Under the pieces are notes generated by a model. The model was not told the DNA's origin. It ran no database searches and saw only the letters and a program-made list of their open reading frames with translations. A program made the position numbers and the translations under genes. Shown in pieces: positions 1-6,238 of a DNA stretch of 6,295 nt. Position 1 is the stretch's first letter. Each line of letters starts with the position of its first letter. Origin of the DNA: Verrucomicrobiales bacterium (GTDB lineage Bacteria > Verrucomicrobiota > Verrucomicrobiae > Limisphaerales > UBA9464); NCBI GenBank assembly GCA_005789375.1, contig SXXZ01000087.1, positions 1 through 6,295 on the forward strand. Reading direction: 5' to 3'.

Positions 1-320
1 CCCTCGGTGCCCATGGAAATGCCGTCCGAGATGGTGATGGTGTTGAAGACCACGGCCTTTCCACCGTTTTCATTGATGCCCTGAGTGACACTGACGGCCA
101 GTTGATCGATGTGCATGTTGCACGGCGTAACCATGCTCCAGGTGGAAGCCACGCCGATCTGAGGCTTCTGAAAATCTTCCTTCGTAAACCCGGTGGCGTA
201 GAGCATGCCGCGGCTGGGTGCGCGTTCGATGCCATCTACCACAATGGACGAGAAGGGGCGTGGGAGGGAGTCGTTCTGAGACTTTTTGGTGGGAGTCTTA
301 GCAGTCGATCGGCGTTTCAT
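1..320 (-). CDS. ilvD: Dihydroxy-acid dehydratase, N-terminal part (runs off left edge)
   Basis: This is the 5' end of a minus-strand gene: the ATG is at 320-318, and 106 full codons are visible before the window ends. IlvD dehydrates 2,3-dihydroxy-3-methylbutanoate (and the methylpentanoate analogue) to the 2-keto acid, the third common step of valine, leucine and isoleucine synthesis in the cytoplasm. Family hallmarks seen are IERAPSRGMLYATG (about residues 31-44), VASTWSMVTPCNMH (57-70) and ENGGKAVVFNTITISDGISMG (about 84-104). The cysteine in TPCN (residue 67) is at the position of the first Fe-S ligand in the [2Fe-2S] type of the family; E. coli IlvD lacks it there. The first 20 residues are Lys/Ser-rich and not conserved. 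No alternative ATG, GTG or TTG lies upstream in frame before a stop, so this start is secure, although it has no Shine-Dalgarno. It is divergent from accA. Confidence 0.93.
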   Translation of the reverse strand, partial: MKRRSTAKTPTKKSQNDSLPRPFSSIVVDGIERAPSRGMLYATGFTKEDFQKPQIGVASTWSMVTPCNMHIDQLAVSVTQGINENGGKAVVFNTITISDGISMGTE

Positions 321-453
321 TGCGAAGCGATGGTCGCGAACGGATCCTGCCGGCGGAAGACAGAAAATGAACAGCAGGAGGGGTGCTCAACTCCACCGTT
401 GCGACTCCAAGGGTGGGTCTTTAATCTGCCCAACAGGGGTGGATGCCCCGTCA
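321..453. promoter_or_regulatory. Divergent ilvD-accA intergenic region with weak promoter candidates
   Basis: This 133-bp gap must hold promoters for both directions because the flanking genes are divergent. For accA, TTGCGA (399-404) and TTTAAT (420-425) are separated by 15 bp, a short spacer; transcription would begin near 432. For ilvD on the minus strand, TTGAGC (390-385) and TTTTCT (367-362) are separated by 17 bp. Both are poor matches to the sigma-70 consensus and are inference only. An AGGAGG word at 376-381 has no suitably spaced start codon. Short inverted repeats are GGAG/CTCC (377-380 with 391-394) and GGGG/CCCC (436-439 with 446-449). No operator for a known regulator is recognised. 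Confidence 0.4.
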
Positions 454-1431
454 ATGAGACACTTTCTCGATTTCGAAAAACCCATCGCCGAACTCCAGCG
501 CAAGCTCGACGAGTTGCGTTCCCAGCCGGCCACACCCTCATTGGGAATCTCTTGGAAAGAAGAGATTCACCTGCTGGAAGGCAAGATCCAGGAGGCCCAG
601 CGGCAGCTGTATTCAAATCTAACGCCGTGGCAGCGAGTTCAGTTGGCGCGCCACCCTCGGCGTCCTTACACGCTGGATTATCTCAAGACGACGTTCAGTG
701 AGTTCGAAGAACTGCATGGCGATCGGCTCTACTCGGACGATCGGGCGATGGTCGCTGGGTTTGCACGACTCGGCAGCGAAAAGGTGTTGGTGATCGGCAC
801 ACAGAAGGGCCGCGACACCAAGGAAAACATCTTACGCAACTTCGGCTCGGCGCATCCCGAGGGGTATCGAAAAGCCCTTCGCCTGATGAAAATGGCCGAC
901 AAGTTTGGTTTGCCCATTGTCACTCTTATCGACACGGCTGGGGCTTACCCGGGCATTGGTGCCGAGGAACGTCATATTGCTGAGGCTATCGCCGTGAATT
1001 TGCGCGAAATGATGACCTTCGAGGTGCCTATCATCGCTTGCGTCATTGGTGAAGGTGGGTCCGGCGGAGCTTTGGGCATTGGTGTGGCCGACCGGGTATT
1101 AATTCTAGAAAACGCCTACTATTCGGTGATTAGTCCGGAGGGTTGTGCGGCCATTCTCTGGAAGGATCGCACGGCAGCCCCGAAGGCGGCGGCGGCGCTG
1201 AAGATCACGGCCAATGATTTGAGTTCTCTTGGCTTGGTGGATGAGGTGCTTTCGGAACCGTTGGGCGGAGCCCATTTGGATCTTGAGGCTACAGCCCTCA
1301 CGCTGCGGCAGGGACTTCTGCGCCATTTGGCCGAAGTGCAGTCGCAAACACCGGCGCAGCGTTTGGCCTCGCGGTATGCCAAATTCCGGGCCTTTGGTCA
1401 CTTCACCGAACCCAATACCGCGGCGGCCTGA
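454..1431 (+). CDS. accA: Acetyl-CoA carboxylase carboxyltransferase subunit alpha
   Basis: AccA is half of the alpha2-beta2 carboxyltransferase that moves carboxyl from carboxybiotin to acetyl-CoA, giving malonyl-CoA, the committed step of fatty acid synthesis in the cytoplasm. The 325-residue product matches the usual length (319 in E. coli). It begins with the family N-terminus MRHFLDFEKPIAELQ, then a helical linker, RPYTLDYL (70-77), KGRDTKENILRNFG (118-131), PEGYRKALRLM (135-145), LIDTAGAYPGIGAEERH (158-174), GEGGSGGALGIGVADRV (199-215) and YYSVISPEGCAAILWK (222-237). The glycine-rich loops form the crotonase-fold oxyanion and CoA pocket. The open frame extends upstream to 286, with an ATG at 367, but the family N-terminus fixes the start at 454; GGGGTGGA at 436-443 could serve as a weak ribosome binding site. 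accD is not in this window. The TGA shares its last base with the manA ATG. Confidence 0.97.
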   Translation: MRHFLDFEKPIAELQRKLDELRSQPATPSLGISWKEEIHLLEGKIQEAQRQLYSNLTPWQRVQLARHPRRPYTLDYLKTTFSEFEELHGDRLYSDDRAMVAGFARLGSEKVLVIGTQKGRDTKENILRNFGSAHPEGYRKALRLMKMADKFGLPIVTLIDTAGAYPGIGAEERHIAEAIAVNLREMMTFEVPIIACVIGEGGSGGALGIGVADRVLILENAYYSVISPEGCAAILWKDRTAAPKAAAALKITANDLSSLGLVDEVLSEPLGGAHLDLEATALTLRQGLLRHLAEVQSQTPAQRLASRYAKFRAFGHFTEPNTAAA

Positions 1432-2417
1432 TGTTAGAGACTCCCCTGGTTTTCAGGCCTCTGCCCAAGGAACGTCTTTGGGGCGGGCGCAAGCTGGAAG
1501 CGCAGTGGGGAAAATCCCTGCCAGTTGGCGTGCTCGTTGGTGAATCTTGGGAGATTTCTGATCGACCCGAGGGGCAGTCGATTGTGGCGGAAGGGCCTCT
1601 GGCCGGAACCTCGCTTCGGGACCTGATGGAGCATCATGGTCCGGAACTGATGGGTCGGCCCGTGGCATTGGGCGAGCGCTTCCCATGGCTCGTCAAAATC
1701 CTTGATTGCCGTGAAGACCTTTCTCTTCAAGTTCACCCTCCGGCGGAGAAAGCGATGGCCTTAGATGGTGAGCCTAAGACTGAGATGTGGTATTTCGCGG
1801 AGGCCGATCCGGGCGCTCAGATTTATGTGGGACTTCGCAGTGGAGTCACTCGTGCGGAGTTTGTCCGACGGTTGGACGACGGTTCTGTTGCAGAGTGCTT
1901 CCACCGGCACCCGATCCGGGCCGGTGATGCCATGTTCCTGCCCAGCGGCCGGGCTCATGCCCTGGGTGCCGGGAACCTGGTTTTCGAGATTCAGCAAAAT
2001 TCCGACACCACCTATCGGGTGTTTGATTGGAATCGCATCGGCCTGGACGGCAAACCTCGAGAGTTGCACCGGGAGGCAGCCCTGGAATCCATCGACTTCT
2101 CCGACACCCATTCGGAGCTCATCCCTGAGTTCTGGTCGGCCGTGGCACCGGGAGTGTCTGTTCGACCGCTGGTGCGCCATCGGTTGTTCTCGGTTGATCT
2201 AATAAGTCTGAAAGCCGGGGCGACCCGGGGCTCGGATTTGGGAAATGGGCCGAGGGTCTTGGGGGGTGTCTCGGGCATCACCCGAGTGCGAGTGGGAGAG
2301 TTTCAACGTGAAGTTCGACCGGGAGAATTTCTCCTAATACCCGCTGTTTTAGTTCCGCGGACGACGATCGAAGCAATCAGCGCTTCAAAAATCCTGATGG
2401 TTGCCGATGTAGAGTGA
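1431..2417 (+). CDS. manA: Mannose-6-phosphate isomerase, class I (zinc-dependent cupin)
   Basis: The enzyme interconverts fructose-6-phosphate and mannose-6-phosphate in the cytoplasm, for mannose use or for GDP-mannose and glycan synthesis. The 328-residue product resembles the short bacterial form (about 315 residues in Bacillus) rather than the roughly 390-residue E. coli form. Visible motifs are PLPKERLWGGRKL (10-22), GESWEISDRP (37-46), FPWLVKILDCREDLSLQVHPP (84-104), KTEMWY (116-121), PSGRAHALGAGNLVFEIQQNSDTTYRVFDWNR (171-202) and a C-terminal cupin half ending GEFLLIPA. The expected zinc ligands are all present: Gln100, His102, Glu118 and His176. Lys88 and Arg196 are also at conserved positions. 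The start overlaps the accA stop (TGATG, 1429-1433) with no Shine-Dalgarno, so translation is probably coupled to accA. The TGA at 2415-2417 directly abuts the next gene. Confidence 0.95.
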   Translation: MLETPLVFRPLPKERLWGGRKLEAQWGKSLPVGVLVGESWEISDRPEGQSIVAEGPLAGTSLRDLMEHHGPELMGRPVALGERFPWLVKILDCREDLSLQVHPPAEKAMALDGEPKTEMWYFAEADPGAQIYVGLRSGVTRAEFVRRLDDGSVAECFHRHPIRAGDAMFLPSGRAHALGAGNLVFEIQQNSDTTYRVFDWNRIGLDGKPRELHREAALESIDFSDTHSELIPEFWSAVAPGVSVRPLVRHRLFSVDLISLKAGATRGSDLGNGPRVLGGVSGITRVRVGEFQREVRPGEFLLIPAVLVPRTTIEAISASKILMVADVE

Positions 2418-4337
2418 ATGCTTTCTGGGACACCGGGCTCGTCAGAAACCCCGCCTGATCCGCTGGGTTCAAAGAAGCCCAATCTCAAGAAACCCAATCT
2501 CAAAAATCCTGATTTCAAAAAGCCCGATCTCGAAGAAGACAGTATTGAACCCATTGAGAACAGTTTGCTGCGGGTTCTCGTCACTGACCGTTCGTTTCGC
2601 TGGGCGGCGATCGCTGTGGCCCTGTTGGTAGGATCGGTCTTGGTGGCGGTGACCCCCTTGTTTGTGGTCTCTACCCCGGAAATCGACCCGCCGGATCGAG
2701 TCAGCCTGCTCGACAAGTTCCAATCTCGGGCATTGATCCAGACTGCGCGCGCGACCGGACTTGCAGGAAAGCTCCCCGAGTCTGTTACGGCCTGGAAGAC
2801 CGCCTTGGCCAACGACCCGGCCAGTTTGGAGGCTCGGCAGGGTGCGTTGGAGCTCCTTTCGGGAGCTCAGAAATGGACCCAGGAAGACGTGCGCTTTGGA
2901 TATGCCTGCGGCGTGGAGTTGCTCAAACGATCGGCGACCAATTCTCTAGAGGTTGTGCGTTTTGCCCGGTTTCTCGACCACGCAGGCCACTACAATGCCA
3001 CCGTGGCTCTCCTGCGCGATTTGGCCGCTCGCGACACCGGTGAATTGAACGGTTGGTTTGCCCGGTCGTTGTTTTTGGCGCGACGCATGGACCGCTTTGA
3101 GGAGCTCTGGCATCGGCAAAAGCAGGCCCTCATGGTGACGGATCCTATGGCTCTCATTGGTCCAGCCTGGGAGGCCGGTTGGGGACCTATTACCGGAAAG
3201 GCGGCGGCCCGCGATCGTTTGCTGGCCGCAGAGACCGATCCCCTGCGCCATGCGGAAGCCTCGCAGTTGTTGCTCATGGTGTTTGAGCAACTCGGGGAGG
3301 CCACTGGCTATGAGCAAACCCTTGCTCGCCGAATGGAGCGACACGAAGAATCACTGGCCGATCATCTGGGTCTTTGGCGCCTGCTGGCGCGCACCGGGCG
3401 CTCCTCCGAGGTGATGAATCGGCTTAAATCGTTCCAGCGGGCTCCGTCCAGTCCGGGTGAGGCGACTGGATTGATGGAAGCCTTCCAAGCCTTTGGTCTC
3501 GCAGATCGATCCGTTGAATTGGGGTTGGAGCAGGTGAAGGTGTTTCCGTATGCCCCGGATCTGTGGTTGGCGACGGCCGAATTGCTCCTGCAGCGTCAGG
3601 ACTGGAATCGTTTGCGACAAATAGCCATCGCCATGCGGGGTGAAAGTTCGCTGGCCGGCCGAATGAGCGCCTACAGTTGCTACCTAGACGGCCAAATCGA
3701 CCTGAGCCTGAGGCGCGACTTGGATGCCGCAGCAGACTTCGCGCGGATCGCAGAATGCCCAACCCCGGACGCCGTGCTGGTGGCGCGGATGGTCGCAGGC
3801 TTGCGTCGGGCCAGCCGTTCTTTGGAAGCCACGACCCTGCTGCGTCGGGTAGAAAAGGAGTTTCTGAAGGATCCAACCTTCTGGTTTGAGTTGGCCAGCG
3901 TTGCTGCCGAAACCCAAGACATGGACACGCTGGCGGAGGCCGTCGCGCATTCCTACCAATTGGAACCCACCAACCCGGTGTACCGACACAATCATGCCGC
4001 CGTGATGATCGCCCTCGGCCGGGAGCCTGCAGAGACAGCTCGGTTGACTTTAGAGCTGCTCAACCGATCGCCAGAGTCGGTTTCCTGCCAGATCAACCAC
4101 GCGTTGGCCCTAGTCAATCACCAGCGTTTCACAGACGCCGAGAGCTTGCTGGTGCAGATTCCGTGGGTGGGTCGAACTTCCGCCGAAGAGACCCAAGTCC
4201 ACTACACATGGATGCTGATTGACGAGGCGCGGCAACGGAGGGACTCCGCCCGCAGCCATGCCCGAGCGGCTCGGGAATCGGACCTTTTGCCCCCGCAGCG
4301 TCAAAAACGGGCGGCGGTCCTGAGCGGACGGATCTGA
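2418..4337 (+). CDS. Membrane-anchored TPR-like repeat protein of unknown function
   Basis: I do not recognise a specific family. The 639-residue product has three parts. Residues 1-60 are a polar, Pro/Lys/Asp-rich tail containing four pentapeptides (KKPNL, KKPNL, KNPDF, KKPDL at 19-38) followed by an acidic patch. Residues 62-84 (WAAIAVALLVGSVLVAVTPLFVV) form one transmembrane helix; positive charge before it suggests the tail is cytoplasmic. From about 97 to the end the protein is all-helical, with tetratricopeptide-like units such as GKLPESVTAWKTALANDP (117-134), residues 483-516 and 517-554 (EPTNPVYRHNHAAVMIALGR), so a large domain outside the membrane is inferred. No catalytic motif is seen. 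The ATG follows the manA stop with no gap, which places it in the accA-manA operon. It could be a scaffold for an envelope complex, but that is a guess. Confidence 0.85.
   Translation: MLSGTPGSSETPPDPLGSKKPNLKKPNLKNPDFKKPDLEEDSIEPIENSLLRVLVTDRSFRWAAIAVALLVGSVLVAVTPLFVVSTPEIDPPDRVSLLDKFQSRALIQTARATGLAGKLPESVTAWKTALANDPASLEARQGALELLSGAQKWTQEDVRFGYACGVELLKRSATNSLEVVRFARFLDHAGHYNATVALLRDLAARDTGELNGWFARSLFLARRMDRFEELWHRQKQALMVTDPMALIGPAWEAGWGPITGKAAARDRLLAAETDPLRHAEASQLLLMVFEQLGEATGYEQTLARRMERHEESLADHLGLWRLLARTGRSSEVMNRLKSFQRAPSSPGEATGLMEAFQAFGLADRSVELGLEQVKVFPYAPDLWLATAELLLQRQDWNRLRQIAIAMRGESSLAGRMSAYSCYLDGQIDLSLRRDLDAAADFARIAECPTPDAVLVARMVAGLRRASRSLEATTLLRRVEKEFLKDPTFWFELASVAAETQDMDTLAEAVAHSYQLEPTNPVYRHNHAAVMIALGREPAETARLTLELLNRSPESVSCQINHALALVNHQRFTDAESLLVQIPWVGRTSAEETQVHYTWMLIDEARQRRDSARSHARAARESDLLPPQRQKRAAVLSGRI
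2472..2531 (+). repeat. Four tandem 15-bp units coding a pentapeptide repeat
   Basis: Four in-frame 15-bp units lie near the 5' end of the TPR gene: AAGAAGCCCAATCTC, AAGAAACCCAATCTC, AAAAATCCTGATTTC and AAAAAGCCCGATCTC. The first two differ by one base and the last two are more diverged. They encode K-(K/N)-P-(N/D)-(L/F). In register PNLKK this resembles the A(D/N)LXX consensus of pentapeptide-repeat proteins, with proline replacing alanine, but four units are far too few for a beta-helix. A change in copy number would keep the reading frame. Confidence 0.85.
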
Positions 4338-4410
4338 GGGGAAGTAATTTCCTTAAAAAGTCCGGCTGATTCGGTTGCGCGGCGCGGCATCGCGTCCACT
4401 CTTCCGCCGC

Positions 4411-4971
4411 ATGAGTATTGCCACCCGCACCGGAGATTCCGGAACTACTGGCTTGATGTACAACCGCCGGGTTTCCAAGGCCCATCCCCGGGTTGAGGCC
4501 TATGGTTCAGTCGACGAGCTGAATGCCGCCATCGGAATGGCTCGAGCGACTTCCGTCGATGCCTTCATAGGCGACAATCTTTTGGTCATCCAGAAAGACC
4601 TGGTGATTTTGATGGGCGAATTGGCGACGGCCAAAGAAGACACGCAGCGCTACCTGGCCGACGGGTTCCAGGCGGTGACGCCGACTCTGACTGCCAAGCT
4701 CGATGTGCTAGTGGCTCAAATCGAGGCCCAGAGCATTACCTTCAAGGGATGGGCCACCCCGGGCATGACCCTCCACTCCGCGGCGCTGGACGTGGCTCGG
4801 ACTACCTGCCGCCGAGCTGAACGGCGCGTCTTCGTGCTGCGCGATTCTGGGGAGGTGGAGAACCACGAGATCCTCATCTTCCTCAACCGTCTCAGCGATT
4901 TGTTGTGGCTCATGGCCCGCTGGGTGGAGACCCACACCCCGGAATCACCGGCTACGATCCCCACGGCCTAA
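4411..4971 (+). CDS. ATP:cob(I)alamin adenosyltransferase, PduO type
   Basis: The enzyme transfers the adenosyl group of ATP to cob(I)alamin, giving adenosylcobalamin for B12-dependent mutases, dehydratases or reductases; it acts in the cytoplasm, usually as a trimer of five-helix bundles. The 186-residue product has the N-terminal ATP-binding signature TRTGDSGTTGL (5-15), then RVSKAHPRVEAYGSVDELNAAIG (20-42), and the C-terminal signature CRRAERRV (133-140) with NRLSDLLWLMAR (159-170). The length is typical of single-domain family members (PduO N-domain, human MMAB core). The start at 4411 matches the family N-terminus; an in-frame TTG at 4375 would add 12 residues with no homology expected. 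No Shine-Dalgarno precedes it. It lies 73 bp after the TPR gene on the same strand and may be the last gene of that operon or have its own promoter. No cobalamin riboswitch is evident and no B12-dependent enzyme is in the window. Confidence 0.94.
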   Translation: MSIATRTGDSGTTGLMYNRRVSKAHPRVEAYGSVDELNAAIGMARATSVDAFIGDNLLVIQKDLVILMGELATAKEDTQRYLADGFQAVTPTLTAKLDVLVAQIEAQSITFKGWATPGMTLHSAALDVARTTCRRAERRVFVLRDSGEVENHEILIFLNRLSDLLWLMARWVETHTPESPATIPTA

Positions 4972-5290
4972 AGAGGGCGAACCCGAGGGTGGGTGAGAAT
5001 CAATGATCCGCGCCCCCTCGGAATCCACACCCGCTAACCCGTAATGATTTCTGTGGGGATAAAAGCGATGGGGTGTCGGATGCTTTCGCGAGACGGGGCG
5101 AGGACGAGGCTCGGGCCCTACTCAGACCGTTCTCAGGCCCATAACGAGCGAACAACGAAGCTCTTTGCGCAACAAGGCGCAGCCAGCACGACCGATCCAA
5201 CAGAAAGCGCTCCGGCTAAGGCTGATCGAAGGATCGACCGGTTTGCGTCTTGGACGGCCCGGTCCTCTTCGCAAAGAATCCCCGGAATGC
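4972..5290. other. Gene-free region between convergent genes
   Basis: This 319-bp stretch separates the adenosyltransferase stop from the stop of the convergent hydrolase gene. Open frames across it (for example 5044-5421 plus and 5000-5200 minus) have no recognisable protein character. It should contain transcription ends for both strands, but I see no hairpin followed by a T-run. Inverted repeats present are CCGAGGG/CCCTCGG (4983-4989 with 5015-5021), GGGCC/GGCCC (5113-5117 with 5136-5140) with an outer GCTC/GAGC (5109-5112 with 5146-5149), GACCGG/CCGGTC (5236-5241 with 5259-5264) and TTTGCG/CGCAAA (5242-5247 with 5270-5275). None is a confident terminator or RNA gene. Confidence 0.5.
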
Positions 5291-6076
5291 CTACAACGTC
5301 ACCGTGGGGCAGGGGGTGTCCTGGGAGGTATTCTCGAGTTGGACATGCTTGGCACCGGCTGCTTCTAGGGCGGCTCCGACCGTTTTGCGGGCCAGTTCTG
5401 GGGTGTTGCAGCCGCGACTGAGGTGGCCCAGGTAGATGCGACGCAGGCCGTCGTGCAGGATGGCCGTGGCTACTTCTGAGGCGGCGTGGTTTGAAAGATG
5501 CCCATGCCGGCTGGCTATGCGCTGCTTGGTGCTCCACGGGCGGCGGGTATCGTCTTGCAGCAGCTTCACGTCGTAGTTCGCCTCGAGTACCAGGAGGTTC
5601 GAAGGTTTTACTCGCTCGAGGATGAGCTTGGTGGCGTGCCCGAGGTCGGTCAGGAAGCCGATATTCCCGGCCGGGGTGGCCAAGAGGAACCCCACCGGAT
5701 CGGCCGCATCGTGGGGGACACTGAAGGTGCGGACCTCGACATCGCCTAGGGTGAACGTGGCCCCGGTCTCGAAGGTGGCCGTATCGAGTCGTGCCGAGGA
5801 GAACTCCCGTCGAATGGCCTCGTGGGTGAAGCGGTTGGCATAAATCCGTGTGCCGGTTTTCTCGGCCAACGTTCCCAATCCCTTGATGTGGTCGCCGTGC
5901 TCGTGGGTGATGAGGATGCCCGTCAGCCCCTCGGGAACCCGTCCGATCGAGGCCAACCGTTCCCGGATTTGCTTAGCGCTAAAGCCCGCGTCGATGAGTA
6001 GTCGAGTTTCTCCGACCTCGAGGTAGGCGCAATTGCCCGCGGACCCGCTGCCCAGAATCGTGAAGTGAACCGCCAC
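5291..6076 (-). CDS. MBL-fold metallohydrolase, YycJ/WalJ family
   Basis: This is a 261-residue metallo-beta-lactamase-fold hydrolase. It opens with FTILGSGSAGNCAYLEV (about 5-21), the YycJ-type N-terminus, followed by LLIDAGFSAKQI (26-37). Metal-site motifs are THEHGDH (His58, His60, Asp62, His63), VPHDAADPVGF (His122), FLTDLGH (Asp144), GHLSN (192-196) and YLGHLSRGCN (His218), so the di-metal centre looks complete. Bacillus YycJ/WalJ is a predicted exonuclease encoded beside the WalRK two-component system; those neighbours are absent here, so nuclease activity is inference from the family. The start is set at GTG (6076-6074), because homology begins two residues later; the frame stays open upstream to 6289 through repeats, with an ATG there that is unlikely to be used. 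A weak GGCGG lies upstream. It is convergent with the adenosyltransferase gene, and the stop is TAG at 5293-5291. Confidence 0.92.
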   Translation of the reverse strand: MAVHFTILGSGSAGNCAYLEVGETRLLIDAGFSAKQIRERLASIGRVPEGLTGILITHEHGDHIKGLGTLAEKTGTRIYANRFTHEAIRREFSSARLDTATFETGATFTLGDVEVRTFSVPHDAADPVGFLLATPAGNIGFLTDLGHATKLILERVKPSNLLVLEANYDVKLLQDDTRRPWSTKQRIASRHGHLSNHAASEVATAILHDGLRRIYLGHLSRGCNTPELARKTVGAALEAAGAKHVQLENTSQDTPCPTVTL

Positions 6077-6168
6077 GCAGCGATCGAACCGCCAAATTGA
6101 CCGGCGCGACAGTAGAAATCGCCCTAGCTCCGAGGTGCGTGGGTAAGGCTGAGTTTGTAGTAGGACTC

Positions 6169-6182
6169 CGGGCTGCAGCCCG
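6169..6182. repeat. Perfect 14-bp GC-rich palindrome
   Basis: CGGGCTGCAGCCCG reads the same on both strands. With short bulges the pairing continues outward as CTC/GAG (6166-6168 with 6185-6187) and AGG/CCT (6162-6164 with 6188-6190), giving a potential hairpin over 6162-6190. It lies about 90 bp upstream of the hydrolase start, on the promoter side. It could be a REP-like intergenic element, a regulator site or a transcript hairpin; nothing in the window decides among these. Confidence 0.7.
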
Positions 6183-6199
6183 AAGAGCCTCCGAGGTAG

Positions 6200-6220
6200 G
6201 GACCGATCTCCGAGCGGTCC
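6200..6220. repeat. Inverted repeat GGACCG/CGGTCC
   Basis: A 6-bp perfect stem (6200-6205 with 6215-6220) encloses a 9-base loop, ATCTCCGAG. The word CTCCGAG in the loop also occurs at 6128-6134 and 6189-6195, each of those two times followed by GT after an extra G. With the adjacent palindrome and tandem repeat it forms a compact repeat-rich island. No T-run follows on either strand, so a simple intrinsic terminator is unlikely. Confidence 0.55.
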
Positions 6221-6238
6221 GGCTCTGCAGCGTACCGT

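Noticed and set aside
286..453. Longer N-terminus for accA (56 extra codons, or 29 from the ATG at 367)
   Set aside because: The family N-terminus starts at residue MRHFLDFEKP coded from 454; the earliest start would also overlap the ilvD coding start on the other strand.
102..701. 199-codon plus-strand open frame
   Set aside because: It lies antisense to ilvD and then out of frame over accA; both of those have strong family motifs, while this frame has none.
2472..2531. Pentapeptide-repeat (beta-helix) domain such as in Qnr-type proteins
   Set aside because: Only four units are present and each has proline at the inward alanine position, so a folded quadrilateral helix is not credible.
2303..2812. 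Minus-strand open frame with a repeated GFL(R/K) pattern
   Set aside because: It is the shadow of the 15-bp repeats read antisense through manA and the TPR gene, with no independent support.
3424..3876. 150-codon minus-strand open frame
   Set aside because: High-GC shadow of the TPR gene; composition is Pro/Arg/Ser-rich without any recognisable motif.
4983..5021. CCGAGGG/CCCTCGG hairpin as a terminator after the adenosyltransferase gene
   Set aside because: The 7-bp stem has a 25-base loop and no T-run follows, so it does not meet the form of an intrinsic terminator.
5044..5421. 125-codon plus-strand open frame in the convergent gap
   Set aside because: It runs into the well-supported hydrolase gene on the opposite strand and has low-complexity Arg/Gly composition with no family signal.
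5133..5537. 134-codon minus-strand open frame
   Set aside because: It overlaps the hydrolase C-terminal coding region in another frame; its Pro/Arg/His/Ser-rich composition looks non-coding.
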